Positions 9,601-17,677 are shown, counted from the stretch's first letter. The stretch: DNA of 64,000 bases from UBA6398 sp963660485 (GCA_963660485.1 CAVKYH010000005.1:67653-131652); one strand, 5' to 3'. Numbers and translations: made by a program. The notes: a model not told the origin generated them from the letters alone.

Positions 9601-10025
9601 TGTTCTTTCCCGAAACATATGTACCAGGTTCGAGCGAACGGATAATGCTTTACCGCGAACTCGACTCCATAACCGATGACGATGCCCTGGCTCGCTATCG
9701 TGCGCATCTCATTGATCGTTTCGGCAATCCCCCGCGTCAGGCTGAAGCGTTGATGCTGTTGCCGGCTCTGCGTCGCAAGGCGCGTGCACTCGGTGTGGAA
9801 AAGGTGTTTATGAAAGGCAAGGGAATGACGCTGTTTTTTGTTTCCGACACATCAAGTGCGTTCTACAAAAGCGCAACCTTCGGAAATGTGATAAACTATG
9901 CCATGCAGCACATACACCGGTGTAAATTGGAGGAGACAAAAGGCAAACGCAAGATGCAGGTAGCCAATATTCCCACCCCCGAAGCCGCGATAAAAGTGCT
10001 CAACGAGATGTTGGTTACTGAATAG
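6669..10025 (+). CDS. mfd: Transcription-repair coupling factor
   Basis: 1,118 residues, the usual length for Mfd. It removes RNA polymerase stalled at DNA lesions and recruits UvrA. The order is an N-terminal UvrB-like region (to about residue 330), an RNA polymerase interaction domain beginning near LQVGDYVVHIDHGVGQFMGL (about residue 435), a helicase core with Walker A GDVGFGKTE (about 583) and DEEQ box (about 683), the TRG-containing region (DLDIRGAGNLLG) and a C-terminal autoinhibitory domain. It has its own promoter box just upstream. It converges on a minus-strand gene only 6 bases after its stop. Confidence 0.97.
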   Translation: MNLNAFEKSFAQSEEITSLYYAAKKLRGKSGTIRLEGLQGSACAIAAHCLYSKLVADDSQECFVAILDCYDDAAYFYQDFTKLSEKTALANRVAFFPAETKRKGNKYVPDDDNMIMRTEVLGRLAHKDYPMAIITYPEAVAKKVPSASEVSERSFAIQENSTLDISETEKKLLAWGFKPVDYVYAPGEFAVRGSIIDIFSYSCPDPIRIDLFGDDVDSIRTFDVATQLSVERQEKVIISPQASGVQNLVSLTSLLPETTTFLVENISVIVQKISDFKNTLGDIDESEYVCSEAVLGIPAKYTMIETGITKEDNVKYACEPITFRTFRQPLFHKDFELVKNSLKEYSEKGYTIYIAADSAKQLERIENALEGLGAKNSFVPLLGTIHSGFYSEDTHTCLFTDHEIFDRFHRYNLKEDGARNGKNALTLREINELQVGDYVVHIDHGVGQFMGLVHTGEGNSRQESIKLVYAGGDIVMVSINSLHKLSKYRGKEGTPPKISHLGTGAWQRIKERAKKKIKDIARDLIHLYAERRSKKGFAFSGDNYMQHELEASFVYEDTPDQSKASQAVKEDMEKSRPMDRLVCGDVGFGKTEVAIRAAFKAACDDKQVAVLVPTTVLAFQHYKTFSERLKDFPVKVDYLSRARTAKQTKEVLKELADGKINIVIGTHKLTGKSVKFHDLGLLIIDEEQKFGVAVKEKLRQIKTEIDTLTLTATPIPRTLQFSLMGARDLSVIRTAPPNRYPIDTEVVTFNEETISEAINRELSRGGQVFFVSNRVSRLPEIKNLIKRLVPEARVAIGHGQMPPEEMEKVIMEFMNFDYDVLVSTTIVENGVDIPNANTIIIEGAHNFGLSDLHQMRGRVGRSNKKAYCYLLTPPLSSLPDDSRRRLEAIEGFSDLGSGFSIALQDLDIRGAGNLLGAEQSGFIADLGYETYQKVLNEAVNELKTQEFSTLYQEEITQSKDGEGSFFVDDCTVESDMPMFFPETYVPGSSERIMLYRELDSITDDDALARYRAHLIDRFGNPPRQAEALMLLPALRRKARALGVEKVFMKGKGMTLFFVSDTSSAFYKSATFGNVINYAMQHIHRCKLEETKGKRKMQVANIPTPEAAIKVLNEMLVTE

Positions 10026-10031
10026 CCGGTA

Positions 10032-10601
10032 TCAGTTTGCCGAAGCCTCGTCGGGGGATTCGCAGATAGCTTGCCGTTTTATCGTTTCCTTTACTTCTAC
10101 CACTCTACATTCCGCATTTTCCATGCGTGGAACGTTGTTTTTGTCGGTATTGAAGATTATCGACAGAATGCAGCGGTCAATGAATCCGTGTCCCACGCAC
10201 AGAATTGTTTTCCCGTCGTATTTCTTGAACATTAGGTTCACGAATTCTCTTGCACGCTCCATTCCTGCTTCAAGCGTTTCCACATCTGCGGGGAAATGGT
10301 CGAGTTTTCGTGCTTCGGCATAGGTATGCAGGGTGAGCGCCCCCCAATCCCGTTCCATCAACAACGTACATGTTTCTATTCTGTGGGCATTGTCGGAGCC
10401 CACGATAATGCGTGTGGTATCAACTGCCCGTTGCAACGGACTTGATACAATGGCATCGAAATTTATTCCGCGGAGTTTTGCGCCAAGCAGTCTTGCTTGT
10501 TCGCGTCCAAGGTCTGTGAGGTGTCCGGGTGTTTGCCCTTGCAGAATGTTGTTGCGGTTTTCTTCGGTTTCGCCATGGCGCACCAGATATATTGTAAGCA
10601 T
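10032..10601 (-). CDS. Histidine phosphatase family protein
   Basis: 189-residue phosphoglycerate-mutase-like phosphatase. The catalytic set is visible: Arg8-His9-Gly10 in YLVRHGETEE, Arg58 in SSPLQRA, Glu83 in MERDWGAL and His138 in CVGHGF. The family includes cofactor-dependent mutases and phosphatases for sugars, alpha-ribazole phosphate and nucleotides; its short length favours a phosphatase over a glycolytic mutase, but the substrate is unknown. It is a single gene with a promoter at 10631-10664. Confidence 0.88.
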   Translation of the reverse strand: MLTIYLVRHGETEENRNNILQGQTPGHLTDLGREQARLLGAKLRGINFDAIVSSPLQRAVDTTRIIVGSDNAHRIETCTLLMERDWGALTLHTYAEARKLDHFPADVETLEAGMERAREFVNLMFKKYDGKTILCVGHGFIDRCILSIIFNTDKNNVPRMENAECRVVEVKETIKRQAICESPDEASAN

Positions 10602-10630
10602 AAAAAAGTCGTTATGGTTGGTTTTAGGTG

Positions 10631-10664
10631 CAAAAATAGCGAATGCCAGGAGTGTGGAAACAAA
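10631..10664 (-). promoter_or_regulatory. Promoter of the histidine phosphatase gene
   Basis: On the minus strand the -7 box TATTTTTG (10631-10638) is preceded by TTTG (10661-10664) with a 22-base spacer, slightly longer than ideal. A weaker divergent TAACTTCG (10674-10681) may serve the DUF308 gene. Confidence 0.55.
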
Positions 10665-10704
10665 ATAAGTGAGTAACTTCGCTGAAAATTAAACATCAAC
10701 AAGC

Positions 10705-11355
10705 ATGAGTAAACCAATCTTTGCAATTTTGCGGGCATTGATAGCCCTTGTCATCGGATTTTTGCTTGCTTTCAATCCCGAAGAGGCAACCAAAATCATC
10801 GTAATACTTATAGGAGTGCTGTTCTTGCTTATTGGCATAGTTTCAGTGGTGTACAACGTTAAAGCCGTGAGGAGTGTGAGCGCTACGGGGCAGGCTATCA
10901 GCACTCAGTATCCGCTCACAAGCGTGGGCTGCATACTTTTCGGTTTGGTGTTGGCGCTTATGCCGGCAGCGTTCATCAAGGTATCCATGTTTATCCTTGG
11001 CGCATTTCTTGTGCTTGCCGGTGCTTTCCAAATTGTAAACTTCCGTCTGTGTTCCAAAACGGTCAAAACTCCCATGGCGTTCTATGTGATATCTGCAATA
11101 GTGATGCTGGCAGGAATATTTATCTTTGTCAATCCCATAGAGTCGGCGGCGTTGCCGGTGATAGTGCTCGGAACTTCGTTTTTGGTGTACGGAGTGATGG
11201 AAGCTGTGCTTTCGATACAAGGCTATATGGCTGTATGCAGAATAAAGAAAGCTGAAAAAGCAGCAGCACAGGCTGAAGAAGCTGCCGCAGCGGCTGATAG
11301 CGAAACTACAACCGAATACATTACATTCGACAAGGAAAATGAAGCACAGCAGTAA
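10705..11355 (+). CDS. DUF308 (HdeD-like) membrane protein
   Basis: 216-residue inner-membrane protein with about six hydrophobic segments in three pairs (for example AILRALIALVIGFLLAF and IVILIGVLFLLIGIVSVVY), the repeated two-helix pattern of the HdeD/DUF308 family. The N-terminal phrase RALIALVIGFLLAFNPE is typical. HdeD is linked to acid resistance in enterobacteria, but members in this phylum have no established role. The last 40 residues are charged and alanine/glutamate-rich (KKAEKAAAQAEEAAAAAD), probably a cytoplasmic tail. It is monocistronic and followed by the palindromic repeat R2. Confidence 0.85.
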   Translation: MSKPIFAILRALIALVIGFLLAFNPEEATKIIVILIGVLFLLIGIVSVVYNVKAVRSVSATGQAISTQYPLTSVGCILFGLVLALMPAAFIKVSMFILGAFLVLAGAFQIVNFRLCSKTVKTPMAFYVISAIVMLAGIFIFVNPIESAALPVIVLGTSFLVYGVMEAVLSIQGYMAVCRIKKAEKAAAQAEEAAAAADSETTTEYITFDKENEAQQ

Positions 11356-11470
11356 GGCTGTGAATTGAAATCAGGAGCTTGTAAGGTTCTTGATATACCT
11401 ATATTTTAAAACGGCATTGGTCATTGCAAACGCGATTTCTGATGCTGTTTTTTCTTTGAGCAAATACCGC

Positions 11471-11557
11471 TTTTACGAGGTCAGACCTAATTTAAATTCC
11501 GGGCCATGTAATTTAAATTACATGGCCCGGAGTTTTTGCGAGATGCCTTGTAGTTTT
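11471..11557. repeat. Modular repeat copy R2 with a 34-bp perfect palindrome
   Basis: Half-site GGTCAGACCTAATTT is followed by a perfect palindrome at 11498-11531 made of TCCGGGCCATGTAATTT and its reverse complement, then GTTTTTGCGAGATGCC, the right edge shared by other copies. It lies between two convergent genes and has the form of a bidirectional terminator. Confidence 0.9.
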
Positions 11558-11640
11558 TTCTATATATAAAAGGGAAAACAGAAAGCCTCGGAGGGGGGAA
11601 TGAAATGGGGCTATGAGATGTTTGCAAATCCTTGTACATC

Positions 11641-11684
11641 AACAAGAAAAAGCAACTCCCCATGCTGCGTTGGGCATGGGGAGT
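11641..11684 (-). terminator. Terminator of the long minus-strand operon
   Basis: The arms ACTCCCCATG (11655-11664) and CATGGGGAGT (11675-11684) pair perfectly; read on the minus strand the hairpin is followed by a T-rich tail. Confidence 0.85.
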
Positions 11685-11748
11685 AATTTATATCTGCCGA
11701 TGTAGTTCCTATGTAGAATTACGGCGTATCAATAAAGATTCTTATCTG

Positions 11749-13089
11749 TCATTCTTCGGCTATCTCGCTGCTGTCTTCCGCATCCTTTTTACCGAAATCG
11801 GGATCAACTTTTATGAAAGACGACACGGCTACGGTTACTAAGCACAGAGCCATCGTAACGATGAAGAACGTTTTGTAGCCAAGCTGCATCTGCAAATATC
11901 CGGCAAACAGTCCCGGAATCATCATGCTCAAAGCCATGAATGCGGTGCAGATGGCGTAGTGGGCAGTCTTGCTCTCGCCGCGCGAATAGTAGATGAGGAA
12001 AAGCGAATAGGCTGTAAAACCGAAGCCATAGCCAAATTGCTCAATGAAAATAAGCACGTTTATCACGGCAAAACTTACATCTCCGGCAAAACTCATATAT
12101 ATATATACAGAGTCGGGAATGGATATTGCAGCAACCATTGGCCACAGCCATTTGCCCAATCCGCCGCGCGATGCAGCTATTCCGCCGAGAATTCCGCCTA
12201 TCGTCAAACCTATCACACCCACTGTGCCCTGGGAAAAACCGAGTTGCGCCGTGGTGAGACCCATTCCGCCTGCCGACGTCTTGTCTAACAGAAAAAGCGG
12301 ACACACTTTTACGAGCAATGCTTCGGGAAGACGGTAAAACAACATGAAGATTATCGAAACCGTAGCCGCACGCTTGGTAAAGAATGTGGCAAAGGTATTG
12401 AAGAATCCCTTTAAGTTTTCATTTGTCGACACATAGCCTTCGCCTGTAACCTTGCGGTCGGCTGCCGGGCGCGGCAATATGAATTTGTGATACAGGAAAA
12501 ACAAGATAAACAGCCCTGCCGTGATATAAAAAGTAAGACTCCATGCCAATGGCACACGATGGGTGGAACTTTCCAACAGTCCTGCAAGTCCAGTGAGAAG
12601 CCCTGAACCGAAAATCATGGCTATGCGGTAGAATGTGGAACGGATTCCAACAAAAAGACTTTGCTCGTGGTTTGTGAGAGCTATCATATAGAATCCGTCG
12701 GCAGCAATGTCGTGGGTTGCGCTTCCAAAGGCAATAAGCCAGAAAAACGCCAGCATGGCTTGTATATGGGCATTCACATTGAGAGTGAACGCTATGCCCG
12801 CCAGTCCGGCACCTATCAGCAACTGCATCGACCATATCCACCAGCGCTTAGTCTTTACCAAATCAACCAGAGGGCTCCAAAACGGTTTGATAACCCATGG
12901 CAAATAAAGCCAACTTGTATATAGCGCTGCGTCGCCGTTGTTCACGCCGAGACGCTTGAACATCACCAATGCCACAGTCATGACCACTACATACGGAATG
13001 CCTTCTGCAAAATACAATGTAGGTATCCATGCCCACGGCGAGAGTTTTCGCGTTTTCTTTGCGGTGGGCATTTCTTTAAGATTGTCCAT
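11749..13089 (-). CDS. MFS transporter, AmpG-like muropeptide permease
   Basis: 446-residue major facilitator with about twelve membrane segments. The start region (WAWIPTLYFAEGIPYVVVM) and the motif YLPWVIKPFWSPLVDLVKTK are typical of the AmpG/PAT family, whose best-known member imports anhydro-muropeptides. In Bacteroidota such genes commonly sit beside SpoIID-domain genes, as here: it overlaps the upstream SpoIID gene by 14 bp. It is the last gene of the ten-gene minus-strand cluster. The cargo is inferred from family and neighbours. Confidence 0.8.
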   Translation of the reverse strand: MDNLKEMPTAKKTRKLSPWAWIPTLYFAEGIPYVVVMTVALVMFKRLGVNNGDAALYTSWLYLPWVIKPFWSPLVDLVKTKRWWIWSMQLLIGAGLAGIAFTLNVNAHIQAMLAFFWLIAFGSATHDIAADGFYMIALTNHEQSLFVGIRSTFYRIAMIFGSGLLTGLAGLLESSTHRVPLAWSLTFYITAGLFILFFLYHKFILPRPAADRKVTGEGYVSTNENLKGFFNTFATFFTKRAATVSIIFMLFYRLPEALLVKVCPLFLLDKTSAGGMGLTTAQLGFSQGTVGVIGLTIGGILGGIAASRGGLGKWLWPMVAAISIPDSVYIYMSFAGDVSFAVINVLIFIEQFGYGFGFTAYSLFLIYYSRGESKTAHYAICTAFMALSMMIPGLFAGYLQMQLGYKTFFIVTMALCLVTVAVSSFIKVDPDFGKKDAEDSSEIAEE

Positions 13090-14410
13090 ATATTTTTTTG
13101 ATTATAGAATTTTTGAAATAATGCGCCAGTATTTCGCGGTAGGTATAGCCTTTGGCCGACATCACAGCGGCACCTATTTGGCATAATCCCACACCATGTC
13201 CCCAACCTGCGCCAGTTAGAATGAAACGTGCGGGCAGTCCGTTGGGCGAAATGTCTGTTTTGTCCACCACAAAAGCGGAGCTCTTGAGATGAGATGTGCT
13301 TAGAATGCGGCGGATTTCAAGTTCTTTTCCTATGATAAGCCGATGTTTTGTGCCTGCAACGAGAAGTTCTACGATTCTACCGCTTGTGCCACGGCGCAAA
13401 GGCGTCAAGTTTATGATTTCACCGAAGTCGATGCCCGATTTCTCCTTTATCAGTGCGGAAAGTTCGGCATTGGAGTATTCCACTTTCCATCTAAAGAAAT
13501 CCTTTGTCTCAAGGTCGTAATCATTCAATACTTGTGAGAGAACTTTATCGTCATTGCTGTTGCAAAAGGCAGCCGGCGCGGTGCGAATCCAACGCTCGGC
13601 ATTCTTTTCGTCAGTCAAATCGGGTAAATCACCTTCGGGAGCGTCAAGCACAGGTGAAAGATATTCCTTGTCTTCTTCTTTCCAGCAATTGGAAAACTTC
13701 TCGGAAACGCCGCCACAACTCTTTGAAAATCGTGCATCACAAATCTCGTCGCCATACATAAGCACTTCGCCGCAAGTTTCTTTCACAGCTTTTTCTGCCA
13801 TTGGGTTGACGGCATGCGAAAGTCCCTCGTAGCGTTGGCAATGATCGTCCGCGCATACGTCAAAAAGCGTGTGGGCATCGTTTTCATACCATTTTATATG
13901 TCTTTCAACGCCGCCCTTTTCATCGGAATACTCTGTGGGTTGTGGAGTAACGGCTTGTTTTCTTGCTGAAAGTATTCTCATCAACCAACTGCGCGAAACC
14001 ACGGCCTGCGTTTTCAGATATTCAAGAGGCGCATTGCTGCTCATTTCACTTGAAATCACGCTGTGAAGATAAACTTCGATATCTACGACATTTATAGCCT
14101 CGATTTCGTTCCCGTTTGTAACGATTTTCAGCGCACCGGCAAAGGTTTCGTCTTCCTTGCGTTCCCAATGGAATTTTTTTCCTATGGTTACTCCGTGAAG
14201 AGTAAATGTGTCCGATTCGTTTTGCGGGGCAAACAGTAGTTCTGAGAATGATTGTCCGTTAAAATACAACAGATTGTTTTTTAACGATACGCGTTGTGCG
14301 CCGGATATGATGGCATTGTTTACACAGAAAGTTCCGAGCAGTTCGAAAGAAATCTCTTTGCCGCTCATTATTCCCACTGCAATTTGGCGTGAAATACTGT
14401 CGTTTGGCAT
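13076..14410 (-). CDS. SpoIID/LytB domain protein
   Basis: 444 residues. The SpoIID core is visible as IEVYLHSVISSEMSS with the candidate catalytic Glu of the SEM triplet, then KTQAVVSRSW, and the C-terminal GAGWGHGVGLCQIGA motif. SpoIID of endospore formers is a lytic transglycosylase acting on stripped glycan strands. Unusually for a wall enzyme, the N-terminus (MPNDSISRQIAVGIM) shows no signal peptide or lipobox, so it may act inside the cell or be exported another way. It is preceded by DUF4922 (9-base gap) and overlaps the AmpG-like permease gene, which fits a wall-sugar role. Confidence 0.82.
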   Translation of the reverse strand: MPNDSISRQIAVGIMSGKEISFELLGTFCVNNAIISGAQRVSLKNNLLYFNGQSFSELLFAPQNESDTFTLHGVTIGKKFHWERKEDETFAGALKIVTNGNEIEAINVVDIEVYLHSVISSEMSSNAPLEYLKTQAVVSRSWLMRILSARKQAVTPQPTEYSDEKGGVERHIKWYENDAHTLFDVCADDHCQRYEGLSHAVNPMAEKAVKETCGEVLMYGDEICDARFSKSCGGVSEKFSNCWKEEDKEYLSPVLDAPEGDLPDLTDEKNAERWIRTAPAAFCNSNDDKVLSQVLNDYDLETKDFFRWKVEYSNAELSALIKEKSGIDFGEIINLTPLRRGTSGRIVELLVAGTKHRLIIGKELEIRRILSTSHLKSSAFVVDKTDISPNGLPARFILTGAGWGHGVGLCQIGAAVMSAKGYTYREILAHYFKNSIIKKIYGQS

Positions 14411-14419
14411 GATTGTCTG

Positions 14420-15358
14420 TTATTTCAGTAAGTCTATGATTTGTTCTTCGTTCAGCGTTACCTCTCGCAGAATTGAGAACCCTTTGTCGGGTGTCAATGT
14501 ATCGAAATCTTTTTTGCGTGGTGTTATCAGTAGTCCTCCCATATCAACAGAGCCCGGACTGATAAGCATTTGTTTTTCGCCTTCAAGGAAATAGCAGTCG
14601 GGACGGTGCTTGCTGCGCAATATTACAACGGTTATTATTTTGCCGTTGTCCTTCCATGCGAGCACGTTTACGGGAAATTCTTCGTCGGAACTGTGTGTTT
14701 GCAGTTTTTTGTACAGACTTTCAAAAATCCTTGTGCTGTCATCAATGTTTTCTGCTACTATTGCGATTGCAGGGCATGCGAAGTCGTTCACGAGATATAG
14801 TCCTTGTGCAAAATTCAAAGGCTGCAATTTTGTCGCATAATAGTTAGCCCAATCCCGTTCTATGGGAATAGCCCCGCGTTTGCCTGCTTGAAAATGAAGA
14901 TGGTCGGGTGCCGAAGCTCCACACTTGGGACCATTGTATAGCACAAGGTATCCCGGCATGGCTTCAGCTATTTCAGCGAATTGCCTATAGTGATTTTGTA
15001 ATCTTTGCTCCGTATGCTCGGTGGCGGCAATCACAAGGTGTCCTGTTATAATGGGGAACGGATTTATCAAAACTTGAAATTCGCCATTAAATGCGGGCAA
15101 CATGGTCTGCACTGCGGGACGATTTTTTGCGCATAGGAAACATGGGCGTTTCGCTATTGAGGCTTTGTCGATTTTTGCCCCAGTGGAAATCATGCGAGAA
15201 GGGTTGAATTGCGCATTTATTACGGTGTCGCCGATGCGAAGTCCCTTTGTTTCTACAGTTTTCAGCCCATTGAAACGCTCACGTGTCTCGTCCCAGCATT
15301 CGAGTTGGTTGCAAAAAAACGCCTCTACTTCTTCAAGTGAAGGAAAATTCGCGTTCAT
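14420..15358 (-). CDS. DUF4922 protein with a HIT-like HxHxQ motif
   Basis: 312 residues if started at MNANFPSLEEVEAF; this ATG overlaps the upstream stop as ATGA, so longer upstream extensions are rejected. HLHFQ (His153, His155, Gln157) follows CGASAPD and resembles the active site of HIT-superfamily nucleotidyltransferases and phosphorylases such as GalT and Ap4A phosphorylase. CFLC (Cys73, Cys76) could bind zinc. The family has no fixed function. By motif it may transfer or release nucleotides from nucleotide sugars; this is inference. It lies between a GT2 gene and the SpoIID gene. Confidence 0.8.
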   Translation of the reverse strand: MNANFPSLEEVEAFFCNQLECWDETRERFNGLKTVETKGLRIGDTVINAQFNPSRMISTGAKIDKASIAKRPCFLCAKNRPAVQTMLPAFNGEFQVLINPFPIITGHLVIAATEHTEQRLQNHYRQFAEIAEAMPGYLVLYNGPKCGASAPDHLHFQAGKRGAIPIERDWANYYATKLQPLNFAQGLYLVNDFACPAIAIVAENIDDSTRIFESLYKKLQTHSSDEEFPVNVLAWKDNGKIITVVILRSKHRPDCYFLEGEKQMLISPGSVDMGGLLITPRKKDFDTLTPDKGFSILREVTLNEEQIIDLLK

Positions 15359-16764
15359 TGTTTTGCGTTGAGTTTTTGACGTGCCGCAATCTCGGCAGCG
15401 CGCAGACTGTCTTTGTATGCGTTGTTTTTGTTTGTCTTTTCCTGCGAAAGGGCTGCGTCGGAATTGTCCTCCCAACGGCGGCAAAGATAGAGTACATCGT
15501 AGATGCGCGACAGATAATGCTCGCGTGAAAAGGCAAGTCCCACAGCATAGTCTTCACCATAGGAGGTGTTGGGAAAACCAACCTTGCGAAGCATTGGCGT
15601 ATAGAATGCGCGCGGTGCTCCGAGCCCGTTGATTCGTAGCGCATTGTTTCGTCCGTTTGATGAAGTCCATTCGCGGTGGTCTATTATGCCAGGTGGAATG
15701 GTATTGAGTTTGAAATCAACAAGACGATAACTGCCTATTACCATTGCAGCATGGGTGCGGTGGAAACGGCTTACAATCTTTGCGAGAGTATGAGTGTCGG
15801 AGTAAATGTCATCGCTGTCAAGTTGCACGGCAAAACGCCCGCAGCGTTTGTCATCTGCGGCAAGTTGCCAACAGCCTCCTATTCCCAAATCGTTGCGTTC
15901 GGGAACGAGATGCACCAGATTGGAATTGTTTTTCGAAAGTTCGGTAAGAATATCTGTTGTTCCGTCGGTGGAATGATTGTCAACTACAATGACGTTGAAC
16001 TTAAAGTTTGTTTCTTGCGAAAGAGCACTGTTTACAGCATCAGCTATGGTGCGCGCGCGATTTCTCACGGGAATAATCACCGACGCTTCGTTTTCAAATC
16101 CTCCGTCTTTTGCAAAATCTACCGGCTTTATCTGTTTGGGCGAAATAAATGCGTTGATATCTTTAAGATATTCGGTGAAAGCCGCTTCCATCTCTTTTTG
16201 ACGACGATGAAGTTGGGGATCAAGATAATCGAATTGCTTCTGTCCGCTCTTGCGTTTGTCTTCCTGTACAGCAGTATAGAGATTTTCCGCTACGTGTAGG
16301 ATTTTGCCTTTGCGGCTTGCCCAAAGACGGAATGCATATACGCCGGCAAAAGAATATGGCTTGGGATTTTCGGCAACGAATTCCTTTATAGCGTTTGTAG
16401 ATGCGATAAAAGCCTTGCCCATTTCGAAACTGTCGCTCACCGAACCATTGCTGTAGTCGTTCAACGGGTGGGCGGTTGTATTGCCGTCTTCATGTTCGTC
16501 GTAGTAATCGCAAAAAGCTATTAATGCTCCGGCTTCGTTCATTGCGTCAAGGAGACGGTTTGCCGATTCCGGCGTGAAGCGCAACAACTCTGGCTTTGCC
16601 GAAAACATTACAGCCGGTGTGGTGCAGTGGGAAGCAATATATTTTAAAGCTGAAACAGATTCCGGCTTTACTTTCTTGGGAAGTGGTTTTACGAGATAGG
16701 ATATGTTTTCAACAATGTCCCTTGTCTTTTCAACAAAAACCGATATGTTTTTTTCGATTTCCAT
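15355..16764 (-). CDS. Family 2 glycosyltransferase, two-part protein
   Basis: 469 residues. The C-terminal half (from about residue 226) is a GT2 domain: ASVIIPVRNRARTIADAV, VVDNHSTDGTTDIL and the metal-binding DSDD (316-319), followed by an acceptor region with GEDYAVGLAFSREH. The N-terminal 200 residues are helical with their own CDYYDEHEDG stretch and may be a second sugar-binding domain. The first 26 residues appear to be encoded by a degenerate copy of the intergenic repeat (16685-16752). It is translationally coupled to DUF4922 (ATGA) and lies 5 bases after folD. The sugar is unknown. Confidence 0.85.
   Translation of the reverse strand: MEIEKNISVFVEKTRDIVENISYLVKPLPKKVKPESVSALKYIASHCTTPAVMFSAKPELLRFTPESANRLLDAMNEAGALIAFCDYYDEHEDGNTTAHPLNDYSNGSVSDSFEMGKAFIASTNAIKEFVAENPKPYSFAGVYAFRLWASRKGKILHVAENLYTAVQEDKRKSGQKQFDYLDPQLHRRQKEMEAAFTEYLKDINAFISPKQIKPVDFAKDGGFENEASVIIPVRNRARTIADAVNSALSQETNFKFNVIVVDNHSTDGTTDILTELSKNNSNLVHLVPERNDLGIGGCWQLAADDKRCGRFAVQLDSDDIYSDTHTLAKIVSRFHRTHAAMVIGSYRLVDFKLNTIPPGIIDHREWTSSNGRNNALRINGLGAPRAFYTPMLRKVGFPNTSYGEDYAVGLAFSREHYLSRIYDVLYLCRRWEDNSDAALSQEKTNKNNAYKDSLRAAEIAARQKLNAKQ
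16685..16752. repeat. Probable degenerate modular repeat inside the GT2 coding region
   Basis: On the plus strand GGTTTTACGAGATAGG resembles the repeat edge GTTTTTACGAGATGCC. TTTTCAACAATGTC and TTTTCAACAAAAACCGATAT then follow, close to the words of copy R1. It encodes residues 5-27 of the protein (SVFVEKTRDIVENISYLV). No intact palindrome remains, so the assignment is tentative. Confidence 0.5.
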
Positions 16765-16769
16765 ATATG

Positions 16770-17648
16770 TTATTCGTAGAGTTTATGAGTGGCTGCGAGC
16801 AGCGTGTTTTGCATCAACGAGCAGATAGTCATAGGGCCTACTCCTCCGGGAACGGGTGAAATGTAAGAGCACAATGGAGAAACTTCGTCAAACTTCACGT
16901 CGCCGTTTAAGCGGAAACCTTTTTTCTTTGTGGCATCGGGTACGCGGGTTGTACCGACATCAATAATTACAGCTCCGGGTTTAACCATATCGGCTTTGAC
17001 AAAATCGGGCTGGCCAAGGGCTGCAATTATAATATCTGCCTGAAGACAGAAAGATTTGATGTCTTTGGTATGACTGTGGCAGACAATAACCGTGGAATCA
17101 CCGTTGTTTTTTTGCATCATAAGCTGGGCCATCGGTTTGCCTACGATATTGCTGCGGCCAAGTACTACACAGGTTTTTCCGGAAGTCTCGATATTGTAAC
17201 GTTTCAAAAGTTCCAAAATACCCTTAGGCGTTGCTGATACAAACGATGGGAGACCGATTGCCATGCGCCCCACATTTATAGGGTGGAAACCGTCAACGTC
17301 TTTATGGTAGTCGATAGTTTCAATGACTTTCTGCTCTGAAATATGTTTAGGCAAGGGAAGTTGTACAATTATTCCGTCAACGCCTTCGTCTTGGTTGAGT
17401 TCGCGAACCTTGCCAAGGAGCTCGTCCTCACTAACGGTGTCTTCGTATCTCACCAATATCGATTTGAAGCCACACACTTCGCATGCCTTGACCTTGTTAG
17501 CCACATAGGTTTCGCTGCCTCCGTCATGTCCCACCAATATTGCGGCAAGACACGGACGGCGTGCTCCACCGGCTACAAGATTTTCTACTTCCTTTGCGAT
17601 TTCTGCCTTTATTTGAGCAGCAGTCTGCTTTCCATCAATTAGTTGCAT
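16770..17648 (-). CDS. folD: Bifunctional methylenetetrahydrofolate dehydrogenase/cyclohydrolase
   Basis: 292 residues. It oxidises 5,10-methylene-THF to methenyl-THF and hydrolyses that to 10-formyl-THF, supplying one-carbon units. The catalytic Tyr48 and Lys52 lie in SETYVANKVKAC, and IIVQLPLPKHI and the C-terminal PVPGGVGPMT signature are intact. The Rossmann part contains VVLGRSNIVGKPMAQLM. It starts 29 bases after ffh and ends 5 bases before the GT2 gene, inside the minus-strand cluster. Confidence 0.96.
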   Translation of the reverse strand: MQLIDGKQTAAQIKAEIAKEVENLVAGGARRPCLAAILVGHDGGSETYVANKVKACEVCGFKSILVRYEDTVSEDELLGKVRELNQDEGVDGIIVQLPLPKHISEQKVIETIDYHKDVDGFHPINVGRMAIGLPSFVSATPKGILELLKRYNIETSGKTCVVLGRSNIVGKPMAQLMMQKNNGDSTVIVCHSHTKDIKSFCLQADIIIAALGQPDFVKADMVKPGAVIIDVGTTRVPDATKKKGFRLNGDVKFDEVSPLCSYISPVPGGVGPMTICSLMQNTLLAATHKLYE

Positions 17649-17677
17649 ATTCTCCTAATGTTGTTGTATCGTGAATT

